Below are positions 38,001-46,585 of a stretch of 64,000 bases of DNA, piece after piece (positions within the stretch are counted from its first letter, which is position 1; each line of letters opens with the position of its first letter). This DNA comes from FEN-1099 sp964511015 (GTDB taxonomy: Bacteria > Lernaellota > Lernaellaia > Lernaellales > Lernaellaceae). Where the stretch lies: assembly GCA_964511015.1 (NCBI GenBank), contig CAZEDX010000002.1, positions 1 through 64,000 on the forward strand, in the 5' to 3' direction. The notes beneath the pieces are model-generated. The model had not been told where the DNA came from. It saw only the letters and a program-made list of their open reading frames with translations, and did no database searches. Both the position numbers and the translations under genes were made by a program.

Positions 38001-39061
38001 ACGCACTGGGCAACAGTCTGTACTACGAAGGCCTCTCCCATCAGTTCGCCGGCCGCCTTGAACAGGCAAGCAAGGTTTTCCAACAAGCGATAAAAATCCA
38101 TGAACAGATCGGCGCGCTGTTCGAACTGGAATTGGAATATACCTCCTATGCACAATCGTTGCGTCACATGGGCCGCCTGGACCAGGCCTGCGACTACCTG
38201 CTGAAATCAAAAGAAATCGCCGAAGCGGTGCGTGACTTCCGGGGCATCGCCGACGCCCACTATGAGCTGGCCGAGTATTTCTACTACACCGGGAACTTCG
38301 AAGAAGCGCGGCGCAACGTGGCGATCTGCTTCGAATACACAACCAAAGACTCCAACCCATTGTTGTATGCCATCGCCAAGCGGGTACTGGCCAAGATCTT
38401 GCTGCGGGAAGGCAAGACCGAGCAGGCCATCGAATTGTTGGAAGAAAGCCGGCAGGTAGCCGCCGGAAGGAAACTGGCCGGGGAATACATCATCGACAAC
38501 GAGTTGAGCCTCGGCGAGGCATATTTGCGCCGGTTGAAGGAAAACCCGGAAATGTCTCCCAAGGAACGTCGCCGCACTCTACGTCGGGTGGCTTCCTTGC
38601 AGAGGCAAACACGTTTTAGTTCCTCCACTTATCGCAACTACCTTGGCTCGTCCTATCGCCTCAAAGGCCTATTGCGCGCCGCGCAACACCGGACTCGCGA
38701 AGCCCGTTTTTTCCTGGGACGGGCAGCATCCATGATGGAGCGCGCCGGCCAACTCTACGAGTTGGGCCGTACCAAAGTAGCGCTGGCCGACCTGCTCGAG
38801 TCCACCGACCAGACAGCGGCCACGCGTTTGCGGGCCGACGCATACTTGTTGTTTGAGTCCTGCAACGCACGGGGTGATATGAGGCAGTTGGCAATCTCGG
38901 CCAAGGCAATCGATCCCGGCCGGATATCGTCTCGGTTGGTGGCGGATTCGTCGCGTGGAGGTGGCTCGCCATTGGCCTCTCCCACACTCGACAGCATTCT
39001 GGTTTCATCAAGCCGGCGCAAGGTCGACGAAAAACCCACTGAGCCGGTCTGTCAGGATTAG
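35036..39061 (+). CDS. Ser/Thr protein kinase-AAA ATPase-TPR regulator
   Basis: The start is ATG 35036. TTG 35027 would add three residues. The protein has 1341 residues. An N-terminal Hanks-type kinase (about 5-270) has IGQGGWSEVYEA, VVAKIME, catalytic loop H132-Q-D134-LKPSN, D154-F-G and SPEQLG. The His-Arg-Asp Arg is replaced by Gln. A STAND/AAA ATPase follows (about 300-620), with Walker A GGETGSGKS and Walker B VVVFEDMHWAD. About 500 residues of TPR-like helical repeats reach to about 1270. This layout is found in myxobacterial and planctomycete-type signalling kinases. It is third in a four-gene operon and could control the membrane-DUF362 protein or the radical SAM enzyme; its target is not shown by the sequence. 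Confidence 0.9.
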   Translation: MVGRTLRNRYQLRHKIGQGGWSEVYEAFDLQENVPVVAKIMEAGRDTTHDNMVLLFQREAVSLLRYHHRHIVKIVDFGEDQGSCFIIMEHDNGLSLFHYLTTQEWPTISEVVRLMIQITEALQYLHATGSVHQDLKPSNLILKDGRIDQCKIVDFGCVLLKNLVYSSTKQIITGTFPYISPEQLGAYNNVVDHRSDLYSLGVIFYELLSGTRPFPPDMTANDILQGRFDRIVPPSRLNPLIPEVLDRIVMKLIEHDPKNRYQTSAGLLEDLSQYQILSTRTVGSPYFRIGKADAKGNLEFDVPLIGREEELADLRQMLQQAKTKGAMLLLGGETGSGKSRLLEEFRLSLAASEQIYLFSKCSESNINFPYFPLIQIFHDYSEYLSTLSPEDAAPHHAIIREALTPFHTELANLAPAIVKLLPPTPPAAHTDDPTTRMLQFQEKIGEFFATVAERIKPLVVVFEDMHWADAGTCRFLQVLTPMLNERRNLLCILSYRSEEVDDHPNLKELLNRVRTNKGNLVWLRVSPLPPMTVWDFVATIVPEGTEGYSDLMRLLIEFGRGNPLFLIELIRALMVEEAIVRDGTRWQIARERLNVPAVGLSLAEIIIRRTKQLSNECKKVLGTASCVGRTFSSHLLADIVGLPVRDLLTYLDEALRSRLVLRRGVVDGDNYSFTHDRIHETFYQSVDPIVRRNLHLLIAQTLERQNQADPRKAVYELAFHFLRADEPARAFRYVLQAADAAQYSMAMHQAAQYLEQGLDLLGRLPTGVDFLAADPSPLRAAVRQRTNKPVSPRRELEERIREDLADVYLFIGEYDKAIENYNRVRSEGMDLVSLAVLERKIGTVYVRRGDLPLAIEHFHAGIRHLRGGMSQTRVGAIAHSIWYMLLNGCQFLLPARLRRLCFSRRQQQVKELVAMYNLTSFAYFWVDVGRALEVQAKARFLVNFLDHSSVVTRVLDQMIVFWSLFSVGWLSRRNARVSQSICRELGDQHALGNSLYYEGLSHQFAGRLEQASKVFQQAIKIHEQIGALFELELEYTSYAQSLRHMGRLDQACDYLLKSKEIAEAVRDFRGIADAHYELAEYFYYTGNFEEARRNVAICFEYTTKDSNPLLYAIAKRVLAKILLREGKTEQAIELLEESRQVAAGRKLAGEYIIDNELSLGEAYLRRLKENPEMSPKERRRTLRRVASLQRQTRFSSSTYRNYLGSSYRLKGLLRAAQHRTREARFFLGRAASMMERAGQLYELGRTKVALADLLESTDQTAATRLRADAYLLFESCNARGDMRQLAISAKAIDPGRISSRLVADSSRGGGSPLASPTLDSILVSSSRRKVDEKPTEPVCQD

Positions 39062-39090
39062 GAATTTGATTCTAGGAAGGGCCCACTGCT

Positions 39091-40374
39091 ATGAAGATCG
39101 TGCTGATATCGCCGAAAGCCAAGGTGAATGAGGCCATTAAAAGCGTGACCGGTTTCCGCATCGCACAGATGAGCCTGGCGCAAGTCGCCGCTTGTATGCC
39201 TCCGGATGTCGAAATCGAATTGGTGGACGAACTTATCCGTCCGGCGCCTCCGGATACCGACGCCGATCTCGTCGGAATTTCAGTAATGACCGAAGTGGTC
39301 GAACGAGCGTACGAAATCGCCGACGAATACCGCCGACGCGGCAAGTCCGTCATCATGGGTGGTATTCACCCCACCCTGCTGCCACAAGAAGCATTGCAAC
39401 ACTGCGACGCCGTCGTCGTCGGTGAGGCCGAAGGCCAGATGGAACAGCTAGTCAAGGATTTCCGCGCCCAACGCATGCGTAGCATCTACGCTCGTGATTC
39501 ATTGGCTGATCTGAAAGGCCTGCCGTGGCCACGTCGCGATCTGCTAGATCGGCGCAACTACCGAACCATCAACTGCGTTCAAGTCAGCCGCGGCTGCCCC
39601 AACCAGTGTGATTTTTGCATTGTGCCTGTGGTCCACGGACGTAAGTATCGTTCACGGCCGGTCGACGACGTGTTGGCGGAAATCGACACCCTAGAAGGTC
39701 GCGAGTTGTTTTTCGTCGACGACAATCTGGCGGGTAATCGCAAGCACGCCCTGGAATTCTTCAAGGCGTTGGCCTCGCGGAACCGGCTTTTCGTCGGCCA
39801 ATTGTCAGCCACGACGCTCAAAGACGAAGAAATGCTGCGGACATTGCGGCGAGCGGGCGGAGTCGGGTTCTTCATCGGCCTGGAATCAATCTCTCAGAAC
39901 ACACTGGATTCGGTCGGCAAGCGCCAAAAGGCCGCGGAGTACATCGACGGTATCAAAAGGCTCCATGACCACGGTATGACAATGGCAGGAGCCTTCGTTT
40001 TCGGCTTGGATTCCGACGAGGTGGACGTTTTCGAACGCACGATCGAGTTTGTGGATAAGTCCGAAATCGACATTGTCCAGTTCACGTTGTTAACACCCTT
40101 TCCGGGCACCCCGATCTATAAACGCCTTAGCCAGGATGGCAGACTGGTCGATCCCCAATGGTGGCTGACCAGCACATGGAATCATGTTCCATATCAACCA
40201 CTTAGATTTTCCAGACAAGAGCTTCGAGAGAAATGGATCTGGGCTCTGAAGGAGACTTACCGATTGCCCCGGGTATTCAAACGAACCACCAGATTGCTAC
40301 ACCGGCGGTCATTTCCGGCCAACCTGATCACCTACCGAGCCAACCTAGCTTATCGAGAAGGCTTGGCTTTCTAG
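39091..40374 (+). CDS. B12-binding-domain radical SAM enzyme
   Basis: The protein has 427 residues. The N-terminal part (about 1-130) has the cobalamin-binding-fold pattern (DADLVGISVMTE, VIMGGIHPTLLP, DAVVVGEAEG). The radical SAM core has C169-x3-C173-x2-C176 (SRGCPNQCDFC), which binds the 4Fe-4S cluster, then FFVDDNLAGNRKHA and FIGLESIS. A short C-terminal helical segment follows. Members of this group methylate or rearrange unactivated carbons (hopanoids, chlorins, antibiotics). The usual DxHxxG cobalamin-ligand motif is not evident, so B12 may not bind by the base-off mode. The gene starts 29 nt after the kinase stop, so it is cotranscribed. Its substrate is unknown. Confidence 0.9.
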   Translation: MKIVLISPKAKVNEAIKSVTGFRIAQMSLAQVAACMPPDVEIELVDELIRPAPPDTDADLVGISVMTEVVERAYEIADEYRRRGKSVIMGGIHPTLLPQEALQHCDAVVVGEAEGQMEQLVKDFRAQRMRSIYARDSLADLKGLPWPRRDLLDRRNYRTINCVQVSRGCPNQCDFCIVPVVHGRKYRSRPVDDVLAEIDTLEGRELFFVDDNLAGNRKHALEFFKALASRNRLFVGQLSATTLKDEEMLRTLRRAGGVGFFIGLESISQNTLDSVGKRQKAAEYIDGIKRLHDHGMTMAGAFVFGLDSDEVDVFERTIEFVDKSEIDIVQFTLLTPFPGTPIYKRLSQDGRLVDPQWWLTSTWNHVPYQPLRFSRQELREKWIWALKETYRLPRVFKRTTRLLHRRSFPANLITYRANLAYREGLAF

Positions 40375-40651
40375 AAATTGCTCAAATTCCATGGCGAAAA
40401 AAATCATGGAAAAATACTTTACAAGTGGTTTTGTACGTGCTATTGTCCACGTGGTATTTGGTTCATTTCATGTGTGTATGGTGAGGGTTTCGTATCGAGA
40501 GCGCCTACCTGCTTTACGGAATTTCCCATCCATTTGAGATGGCACGGTAGCTTTGCGACCATCGTGGTTGTTGAGCGATAGCGGGCGCGGTTGCCCGCAC
40601 GGACCCAAGCAAAGCCCTTGAGGCAATGCGAAACAGAGAAGGACAGAAGGT
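40375..40651. other. Long leader/promoter region of the RRM gene
   Basis: This region carries a promoter candidate at 40418-40446. It would leave a leader of about 200 nt with possible hairpins: CCATC/GATGG near 40526-40541 and GCGGGC/GCCCGC near 40581-40598. AGAAGG sits close to ATG 40652. Nothing here looks coding. Confidence 0.5.
40418..40446 (+). promoter_or_regulatory. Sigma70-type promoter of the RRM gene
   Basis: TTTACA (40418-40423), a 17-nt spacer and TATTGT (40441-40446) match the consensus at 5 of 6 and 4 of 6 positions. The surroundings are AT-rich. Transcription from here would begin near 40453. Confidence 0.55.
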
Positions 40652-40960
40652 ATGCCGAAGAAGTTGTTTGTAGGGAGTCTGGGCTGGAACACGAAAGACG
40701 ATGCTTTGCGCGATGCGTTCGCTCGTTTTGGCGAAGTGACTGAAGCCAAAGTCATCACCGACCGCGAAACTGGCCGTTCGCGTGGTTTCGGTTTCGTGAC
40801 GTTCGCCAACTCCGAAGATGCCGATGCGGCTGTGGCCGAGATGAACGGCGCCGAACTGGAAGGCCGTACGATCAAGGTCGATGTCGCTCAGGACAAGCCG
40901 AAAGGTGGCGGCCGCCCCGGTGGTCGTGGCGATTTCGGTGGCAATCGCAATCGTTGGTAG
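40652..40960 (+). CDS. Small RNA-binding protein with one RRM domain
   Basis: The protein has 102 residues. A single RRM fills residues 3-80 with both RNP motifs intact: RNP2 LFVGSL and RNP1 RGFGFVTF. A Gly/Arg/Lys-rich tail (GGGRPGGRGDFGGNRNRW) follows, as in cyanobacterial and proteobacterial Rbp proteins. Such proteins are usually cold-induced and act as RNA chaperones or stabilise messages. The long AT-rich leader fits post-transcriptional or cold control, which is inference. The gene is probably monocistronic, since a hairpin lies 70 nt past its stop. Confidence 0.95.
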   Translation: MPKKLFVGSLGWNTKDDALRDAFARFGEVTEAKVITDRETGRSRGFGFVTFANSEDADAAVAEMNGAELEGRTIKVDVAQDKPKGGGRPGGRGDFGGNRNRW

Positions 40961-41028
40961 TTCCGCCTAGTACCTACGCCCTGTATAGCCTCAGGGCTTG
41001 CTCGTAGTTGGACGGAAATGGCTCGGTA

Positions 41029-41052
41029 GCTGTGCCCCTTTTGGGGCACAGC
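41029..41052 (+). terminator. Perfect 10-bp hairpin after the RRM gene
   Basis: GCTGTGCCCC and GGGGCACAGC flank a TTTT loop. The 3' side lacks a clean U tract (CGCCGGGCTTGTTCTTTT), so it may act as a Rho-dependent pause, or as RNA 3'-end protection. Confidence 0.55.
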
Positions 41053-42064
41053 GCCGGGCTTGTTCTTTTAAGGCCTCCCCTTTGCGAACACGATACTTGT
41101 TCGTCGCCAACACTGCTGTTGCTTATGTCCATATTTCTGGCGTGAGCAGTATTCTCGTCTTTTGTTCCCGTTTCAGCAAAAGAGCCCACCTTAGGACACG
41201 GTATTTCCTATACTTTGACCTTAGATGTCGCTGCACATATAGCCACAACTGTTCGTTCTGGCATCGTCGCCCAGTCCGCCCGGGTCTCAACAGCGCGGCA
41301 GCGGCCGGCTAAAGCCAGTGCCTTGTACGACCCATCTTCATGAGCGGCAATTACAAGCTGCCGGTGAACTTCGTGAAAGTAGGCTACATGTTCCAGCTTT
41401 GCCAACCATCTCCGCTCTCACGACGTCTGGCGCACCAAGCCGAGTTGGCGGATTCGGCAGCCGCAGCCTTACCGCAAAATGGCGGTGTTCATCTTGAGGA
41501 GCGGCGAACAGCCACAGACGGCAACACCCTGGTCCTCGTCAACGTGTCCTGTTACAAGGGTGTGGTCTATGCAGGTGAATATGTTTCTCCAAAAGGATTT
41601 CAACACCGCCGCTCTAAGGTGTCCATCTGAAGTTGTGCCAATTCCGATCAAGCCGAAGTTGAAAAGTAGTCCGTTTTCTTCGCGCAACACCGCGAAAACC
41701 AGGACCAGCAAGGCGATTAGCGCTTGTACCATTTGGAATCTCAGAGCCGCCCCATTCGGCGTTGGTTGACTGAATACCTCTTGCTGATTGCACGTTCATA
41801 AATAACTTGACAGTACAGCAATCGACCGCCCTGGAGCGTCGGAAGCGGCGGCTTGATGACACCAACTGGCAGATGTCTCACCTCTGGACGGAGACAGCCT
41901 ACCTTACCCTCATTCTCTGTGCGTTCAACTGACCTCAACAACACCCCTTACCGAAGGGCTACATTTGTCCATGAGGCCCTGACGACAAACACTCTATTTG
42001 TACTGGAAGCGGCTGGAGTCGCGTAACAAAGTTCCGCGCGGCGCGCAGCTGGTTCTGCATATAT
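41053..42064. other. About 1 kb without a convincing gene
   Basis: Short frames occur on both strands, but none has a ribosome site, a family-like motif or codon use like the neighbours. The leftward frame 41469-41732 has a hydrophobic start and is the least unlikely. The region may be degraded sequence or hold an unrecognised RNA. I see no repeats or transposase remnants. Confidence 0.5.
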
Positions 42065-42379
42065 TTGTTCATTGAATTATGCGCCTTGACTGCAGCATTT
42101 GTCGGTTCGTCTCCGTGGGTCGCCCGAATTCTCATGCTACTGCTGGTTGGACTCTTCGCCACCGACGGCGTATTGCTGTGGCGAGGTGGCCGTGTGGTGA
42201 TTCTCTTGCAGGTAAGCGCCGACTTGGCATTGGCGGCTTTCGGCGCGGTGGCATTGGCCCTGGCCAATGCTTCGCCGTTGGCGTTCGCCGAGCCTATAGC
42301 GGCCGCAGTGATCGGCCTGGCGATGTTGGCTTCACCCATTCGAAAACTACTGCACCATACTCCCGATCCCAACGTATAA
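42065..42379 (+). CDS. Small membrane protein, possibly truncated
   Basis: The frame encodes 104 residues from TTG 42065, with no clear ribosome site. Three hydrophobic helices are visible (ARILMLLLVGLFATDGVLLW, then VVILLQVSADLALAAFGAVA and PIAAAVIGLAMLA), with Arg-rich turns. No family is recognised. Amino-acid composition is protein-like, unlike the kilobase upstream, so it may be the surviving 3' part of a longer gene. It converges on the Mut7-C gene with a short gap. Confidence 0.4.
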   Translation: MFIELCALTAAFVGSSPWVARILMLLLVGLFATDGVLLWRGGRVVILLQVSADLALAAFGAVALALANASPLAFAEPIAAAVIGLAMLASPIRKLLHHTPDPNV

Positions 42380-42386
42380 CACGGGT

Positions 42387-42845
42387 TCACATCAATCCAG
42401 CCTGGTGCAGTCTGTTCAACATCCGCTCTTTGTGTGTACCGGCCCAATAGATCCGCCCACACTGCAGACAGCGGGAAAATGTCTTTTGAGTGGCAAAAAC
42501 ATAGGGCGGCACCAGTCCGCGCACTTGGTCCCGTGTTAGAGTCTCGACCTTCGCATCACACACTGAGCAAACGGTCAGCATCCGATCGGATTCAATCGCG
42601 AGAGCGAATCGCTGCACAACTTGCCGCAACTGCACCATGGTATCGCTTGACGACAGTTGGCAGACCGTGGACGCGTCACCCATCCGGCGGTTCTTGGTCA
42701 ACAGAACACGGTCTTCTTCCAGTGCGTGTGCCAACAGACGGTCGGGATCCGACTCGCGATCAATCCGGCAGTCGTAGCCCAACAGACGCAGCCATCGCGC
42801 CAAACGGCCTACGGTTTTGTCGGCGAGAAACCTTGGTGCGTCCAT
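42387..42845 (-). CDS. Mut7-C RNase-fold protein (DUF82)
   Basis: I start at ATG 42845. The longer frame to 43079 runs through the divergent gene. The 152 residues fit Mut7-C: FLADKTVGRLARWLRLLGYD, then LLTKNRR, followed by a zinc-ribbon with CSVC and RCLQCGRIYWAGTH. The N-terminal part has a PIN-like acidic site (D and E residues in LADK and EEDRVLLTKN). The family is predicted to be an RNase, but its activity is little tested in bacteria. Only 57 nt separate its start from the start of the divergent glycosyltransferase. Confidence 0.9.
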   Translation of the reverse strand: MDAPRFLADKTVGRLARWLRLLGYDCRIDRESDPDRLLAHALEEDRVLLTKNRRMGDASTVCQLSSSDTMVQLRQVVQRFALAIESDRMLTVCSVCDAKVETLTRDQVRGLVPPYVFATQKTFSRCLQCGRIYWAGTHKERMLNRLHQAGLM

Positions 42846-42902
42846 GCAGGCATGATAACACATACGCTTGTCAGGCCAGCGCCAGTAGGGCATTCTGCGC
42901 AC

Positions 42903-44426
42903 ATGTATCTCCTCCGTGCGCGTTGGTGGTATCCGGTTGTTCCGGCGGCGGCCTTGCGGCTCTTTGGTCTCGGCAGCCAAAGCTATTGGACCGACGAAGC
43001 GATTACCGTCCAGACTGCCACTTGGTCGTGGGCTAAAATGCTCGCGTATTGGCAAGTCGACCCCCACCCGCCATTGCACTACCTTCTGATTCGTCTGCTC
43101 GTTCTTCTCGGCGGCTCCGGGGAAGGTTGGCTGCGTTTGAGCTCAGCGGCGGCGGGGATCGGTGCAGTACTGTTGGTCTGCGCCGCACTTCAACGCGCTT
43201 TCGACGATCGAACGGCGCTGGTCGGTGGATTACTGGCGGCGTTGAATCCGGCCCTCATCTGGGCATCGCAGGACTTGCGCGGTTCGGCGCCCGCCGGTTT
43301 GTTCCTGGCGTTGACCTTTTACGGCGTTCAGCGGATGGAGAAAAGCGACGGCCGTCACGGCTATCGCATGGCCGCTCTAGGCCTCACCTTGGCCTTCTAC
43401 ACGCACTACTACGCGTTATTGGCTGCTCCGCTGTTGTTGTTTGGTTCGCGCCACGTCCGCCGGGTGACCTTGTTGGCGCTCCTGGCTTTCGCGCCGTGGT
43501 TTCTGTTCCTGATCAGCCAGACTGCCGCCGCTGCGCAATTCCGTGCCGTAAGCCCTTGGTGGCGGAATCTGGTGGAGACTCTGCTTTACGCCAACGCAGG
43601 TCATTTCCCGTGGCATTGGCCGACCTGGATCGGCACTCTGGACGGTCTGCTGCAACGTCACTTTGCCCTTTACTTGGCCTTGGCCCTGGCGCTGGTGGCG
43701 CCGGTATTCGCCCTGGCCTTCTCTTCCGGACGACGAGGTCTTGCACTCGCCCGGTGGTATCTTATCCCCGCCCTGCTGGCCTGGCTGACCGGCCTTGTAT
43801 TGCCGTCGTTCAGTCCGAAGTACCTCGCGCCTTTCCTGCCGTTCCTTGCCGCCGCGGCCGGCGTTGGTTTCGTGAAACTGCACAAGCGCCGTGTCCGGCT
43901 GTCGTACGTCTTGCTGCTAGCCGCCCTGTGCGTTCCCGCGGCTAGCCTATTTGATCTCTATACGAACCCGGCGTTTCAAAAAACGCCGTGGCGAAAAGAA
44001 TTGCCACGCCTCGTCGCTGCGCTGAACGAACAGGATCTCATTGTTTTCTACAGCGCCACAGAAGCGACGGATGCGCGTTACTACTTGCCCCACCGGGCGC
44101 AGATCATCGATTTATTGCCGGACTATGCCGCCTATGCGTCGGCGTCGCCCGAAGTGATCGCCGCAGAACTAGACCGACTGGCCGCCCGCCGTTCTGCGCA
44201 GGTAGTGCTCGTGGATCTGAATGGCGCATTGTACGACCGTCTGCGGCAGTCGTTGCTCGAGGTCTTAGGGAATACGCGGAAGAAACTGGTCGATGCCGAA
44301 TTGCAGCCGGCGATGGGAGTTCGTTGGATAATGTGGGGTCGTGGGCCTAATCCTTGTCTTTCCTGCTCCGAAACACCAACCGCACCGGCGTCCCCTCAAA
44401 CGGCGCAAAGTCCCGCAACCGATTGA
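42903..44426 (+). CDS. GT-C membrane glycosyltransferase (ArnT/PMT type)
   Basis: The start is ATG 42903. The 507-residue protein has about nine to ten transmembrane helices. Its first loop carries the GT-C acidic pair: WTDEAITVQTATW, followed by DPHPPLHYLLIRL. These enzymes move a sugar from a polyprenyl-phosphate donor to lipids or proteins outside the membrane. The C-terminal 90 residues are soluble. The last 27 codons overlap the 3' end of der on the other strand (80 nt), and that tail (CSETPTAPASPQTAQ) is unlike the rest. The ancestral stop may therefore have lain earlier, near WIMWGRGP. Confidence 0.85.
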   Translation: MYLLRARWWYPVVPAAALRLFGLGSQSYWTDEAITVQTATWSWAKMLAYWQVDPHPPLHYLLIRLLVLLGGSGEGWLRLSSAAAGIGAVLLVCAALQRAFDDRTALVGGLLAALNPALIWASQDLRGSAPAGLFLALTFYGVQRMEKSDGRHGYRMAALGLTLAFYTHYYALLAAPLLLFGSRHVRRVTLLALLAFAPWFLFLISQTAAAAQFRAVSPWWRNLVETLLYANAGHFPWHWPTWIGTLDGLLQRHFALYLALALALVAPVFALAFSSGRRGLALARWYLIPALLAWLTGLVLPSFSPKYLAPFLPFLAAAAGVGFVKLHKRRVRLSYVLLLAALCVPAASLFDLYTNPAFQKTPWRKELPRLVAALNEQDLIVFYSATEATDARYYLPHRAQIIDLLPDYAAYASASPEVIAAELDRLAARRSAQVVLVDLNGALYDRLRQSLLEVLGNTRKKLVDAELQPAMGVRWIMWGRGPNPCLSCSETPTAPASPQTAQSPATD

Positions 44427-45678
44427 CCAGATAGCGGCGATAGGAAAAGTGCACGCCCGCGGGGTTGTTGGCGAAAATGACGAATGTCGGCGGCCGCACC
44501 GACGCCTGTGTCATGTAGTATAGCTTGAGTGTCCGGCCACCGATCATCGGCGCGCCGTGATGCGCAACCGCTTCCTCAAGAAACCGGTTGAGCGGTCCGG
44601 TTTGCAAACGTCGCAACTGGTTCTCGCGCACGATGGGAATCGTTTCGAACAGCTTCTTGATGCCTTTGCCTGTTTCTGCACTGCAATACATGATCGGAAT
44701 CCAATCAAGGCCAACCATGCGGCGACTGATGTCACGTTTAACGGCTTGACGCCACGCGTCCTGGTCTTTCACCAGATCGACCTTGTTGAACACCAGAATA
44801 ATGCCGCGGCCACGCTCCTCGGCGTAGGACAACACGTGCAACGTCTGGTCGGTCAGTGGCGTAGTCGCGTCATGCAGCAGCACGGCGATGTCGGTGTCGT
44901 CCAATGCCTGTAGCGCCTTGACGACCGCGAACTTCTCGACCATTTGCGTCACCCGGCCTTTTCGCCGGATTCCCGCCGTATCAATGAGTTCAAAAGGCTG
45001 ATCATGCAAGGAGAATGGCACGTAGATCGCGTCGCGGGTCGTGCCGGGAATCGAGCTAGTGATCAGCCGCTTCTCGCCGAGAATGCGGTTGATCATGGTC
45101 GACTTGCCAACATTCGGCGCCCCCACGAACGCGATGCGCGTGGGGCGCCGTTCGTCCTGGCTGTCTTCTGCTTCCGCGACCTTGGGAAAGTCGGCGGTAA
45201 TTTTGTCGAACAACGCAGCGACGCCGTAATTTTCGCGCGCACTGATGGTGTAAAGCTCCGCCACGCCCAGGCGGTAGAACTCGTAGGCGAGCTTCTCTTG
45301 CCCTTCGGCGTCTACTTTGTTGACCACCCAATAGATCGGTTTGTTCACCGGCCGCAGTTTTACTACGATATCTTCGTCTTCGGGATTCAGTCCCTCATGT
45401 CCATCCATCAGCAGCACGATCACATCTGCCGCTTCGATGGCAAAATCCACCTGCGTATTGACCTCGGCCGTCAACTCGTCCGTATGTACTGTCGAGAGGC
45501 CACCGGTGTCGACCAATGTGAACTGGCGGCCGCGAAATGTCACCGACGCGTAGTGTAGGTCGCGCGTGACCCCCGGCTGTGGAGCGACGAGCGCCTTATT
45601 CTTGCCGGCCAAGCGGTTGAACAGCGTGGATTTACCTACGTTTGGACGACCAATAATGGCAACCAACGGAAGACTCAT
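44347..45678 (-). CDS. der: GTPase Der (EngA), ribosome assembly
   Basis: The protein has 443 residues with two tandem GTPase domains: GRPNVGKST (about 9-17) and GAPNVGKST (about 190), each with DTGG/DTAG and NKVD. A C-terminal KH-like domain ends RLVFRSRKDKD. It acts in maturation of the 50S subunit. The start overlaps the era stop (ATGA). Its 3' end lies inside the last 80 nt of the convergent glycosyltransferase gene. Length and motifs match the family, so the overlap is not due to an error in der. Confidence 0.98.
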   Translation of the reverse strand: MSLPLVAIIGRPNVGKSTLFNRLAGKNKALVAPQPGVTRDLHYASVTFRGRQFTLVDTGGLSTVHTDELTAEVNTQVDFAIEAADVIVLLMDGHEGLNPEDEDIVVKLRPVNKPIYWVVNKVDAEGQEKLAYEFYRLGVAELYTISARENYGVAALFDKITADFPKVAEAEDSQDERRPTRIAFVGAPNVGKSTMINRILGEKRLITSSIPGTTRDAIYVPFSLHDQPFELIDTAGIRRKGRVTQMVEKFAVVKALQALDDTDIAVLLHDATTPLTDQTLHVLSYAEERGRGIILVFNKVDLVKDQDAWRQAVKRDISRRMVGLDWIPIMYCSAETGKGIKKLFETIPIVRENQLRRLQTGPLNRFLEEAVAHHGAPMIGGRTLKLYYMTQASVRPPTFVIFANNPAGVHFSYRRYLVNRLRDFAPFEGTPVRLVFRSRKDKD

Positions 45679-46585
45679 GAGTATCCCATTTCACGTAGCT
45701 TGCCGGCCGAACGAGTCCAGTCTTCCTTAACCTTCACATGCAGATCGAGAAATACCTGGCGTCCCAACAGCGCCTCGATTTTCGCCCGCGCCTGGGTGCC
45801 GATGCGTTTGAGCATGGCGCCGCCCTGTCCAATCACGATTCCCTTCTGGCCTTCACGTTCGACAAAGAGCTCGGCCCGGATGCGCACCAGCTTTTCTTCC
45901 TCTTTGAATTCTTCAACCACGACCGCCGAGGCGTAAGGAATTTCTTGCTTGGTCAGCAGGAACACTTGCTCGCGCACAAGTTCACCACAAAGGAAGCGCT
46001 CGGTAACGTCGGTGATTTGGTCTGGCGGATAGTACAGCGGGCCGCGGGGCAGCGCCGCGGTCACTTCAGCCAACAGGCCGTCCACCCCGCCTCCACGCCG
46101 GGCGCTGACCGGCACGATTGCCATGAATGGGAAGCGTTGCCGGTAATCGTCGATCAATGGCAACAGTGTCGGTTTGGCCACCTTGTCGACCTTATTGATC
46201 GCCAGGATGACCGGTCGTTTTTTTTCGCGCAGTTTTTCGATCAGAAGTTCCTCGGAATGCTTGGCCGGCTCGAAAGCCTCGACGATCATCACGATCACAT
46301 CGGCATTTTCCATGCCGCGTTGGACTTCTCGGGCCAGGAACGCATTGAGCCCACGGGAATCGCGCACGACGCCCGGCGCGTCCATGAAGATGATCTGATG
46401 ATCGGGTCGTGTATGAATGCCCAGAATGCAATTGCGGGTGGTTTGCGCTTTCGGCGTGACGATGGCCAGTTCGGTTTTCATGATAGTGTTGAGCAGCGTC
46501 GATTTGCCTACATTGGGGCGCCCCAAAAGCATCACGTAGCCCGAACGGAAATCTTCATTCGGCTTGATCGGCGACGCTTTGGCCA

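Noticed and set aside
41469..41732. 87-codon - strand frame with a hydrophobic start in the 41-42 kb gap
   Set aside because: No ribosome site or family resemblance; kept only as a note in the gap entry.
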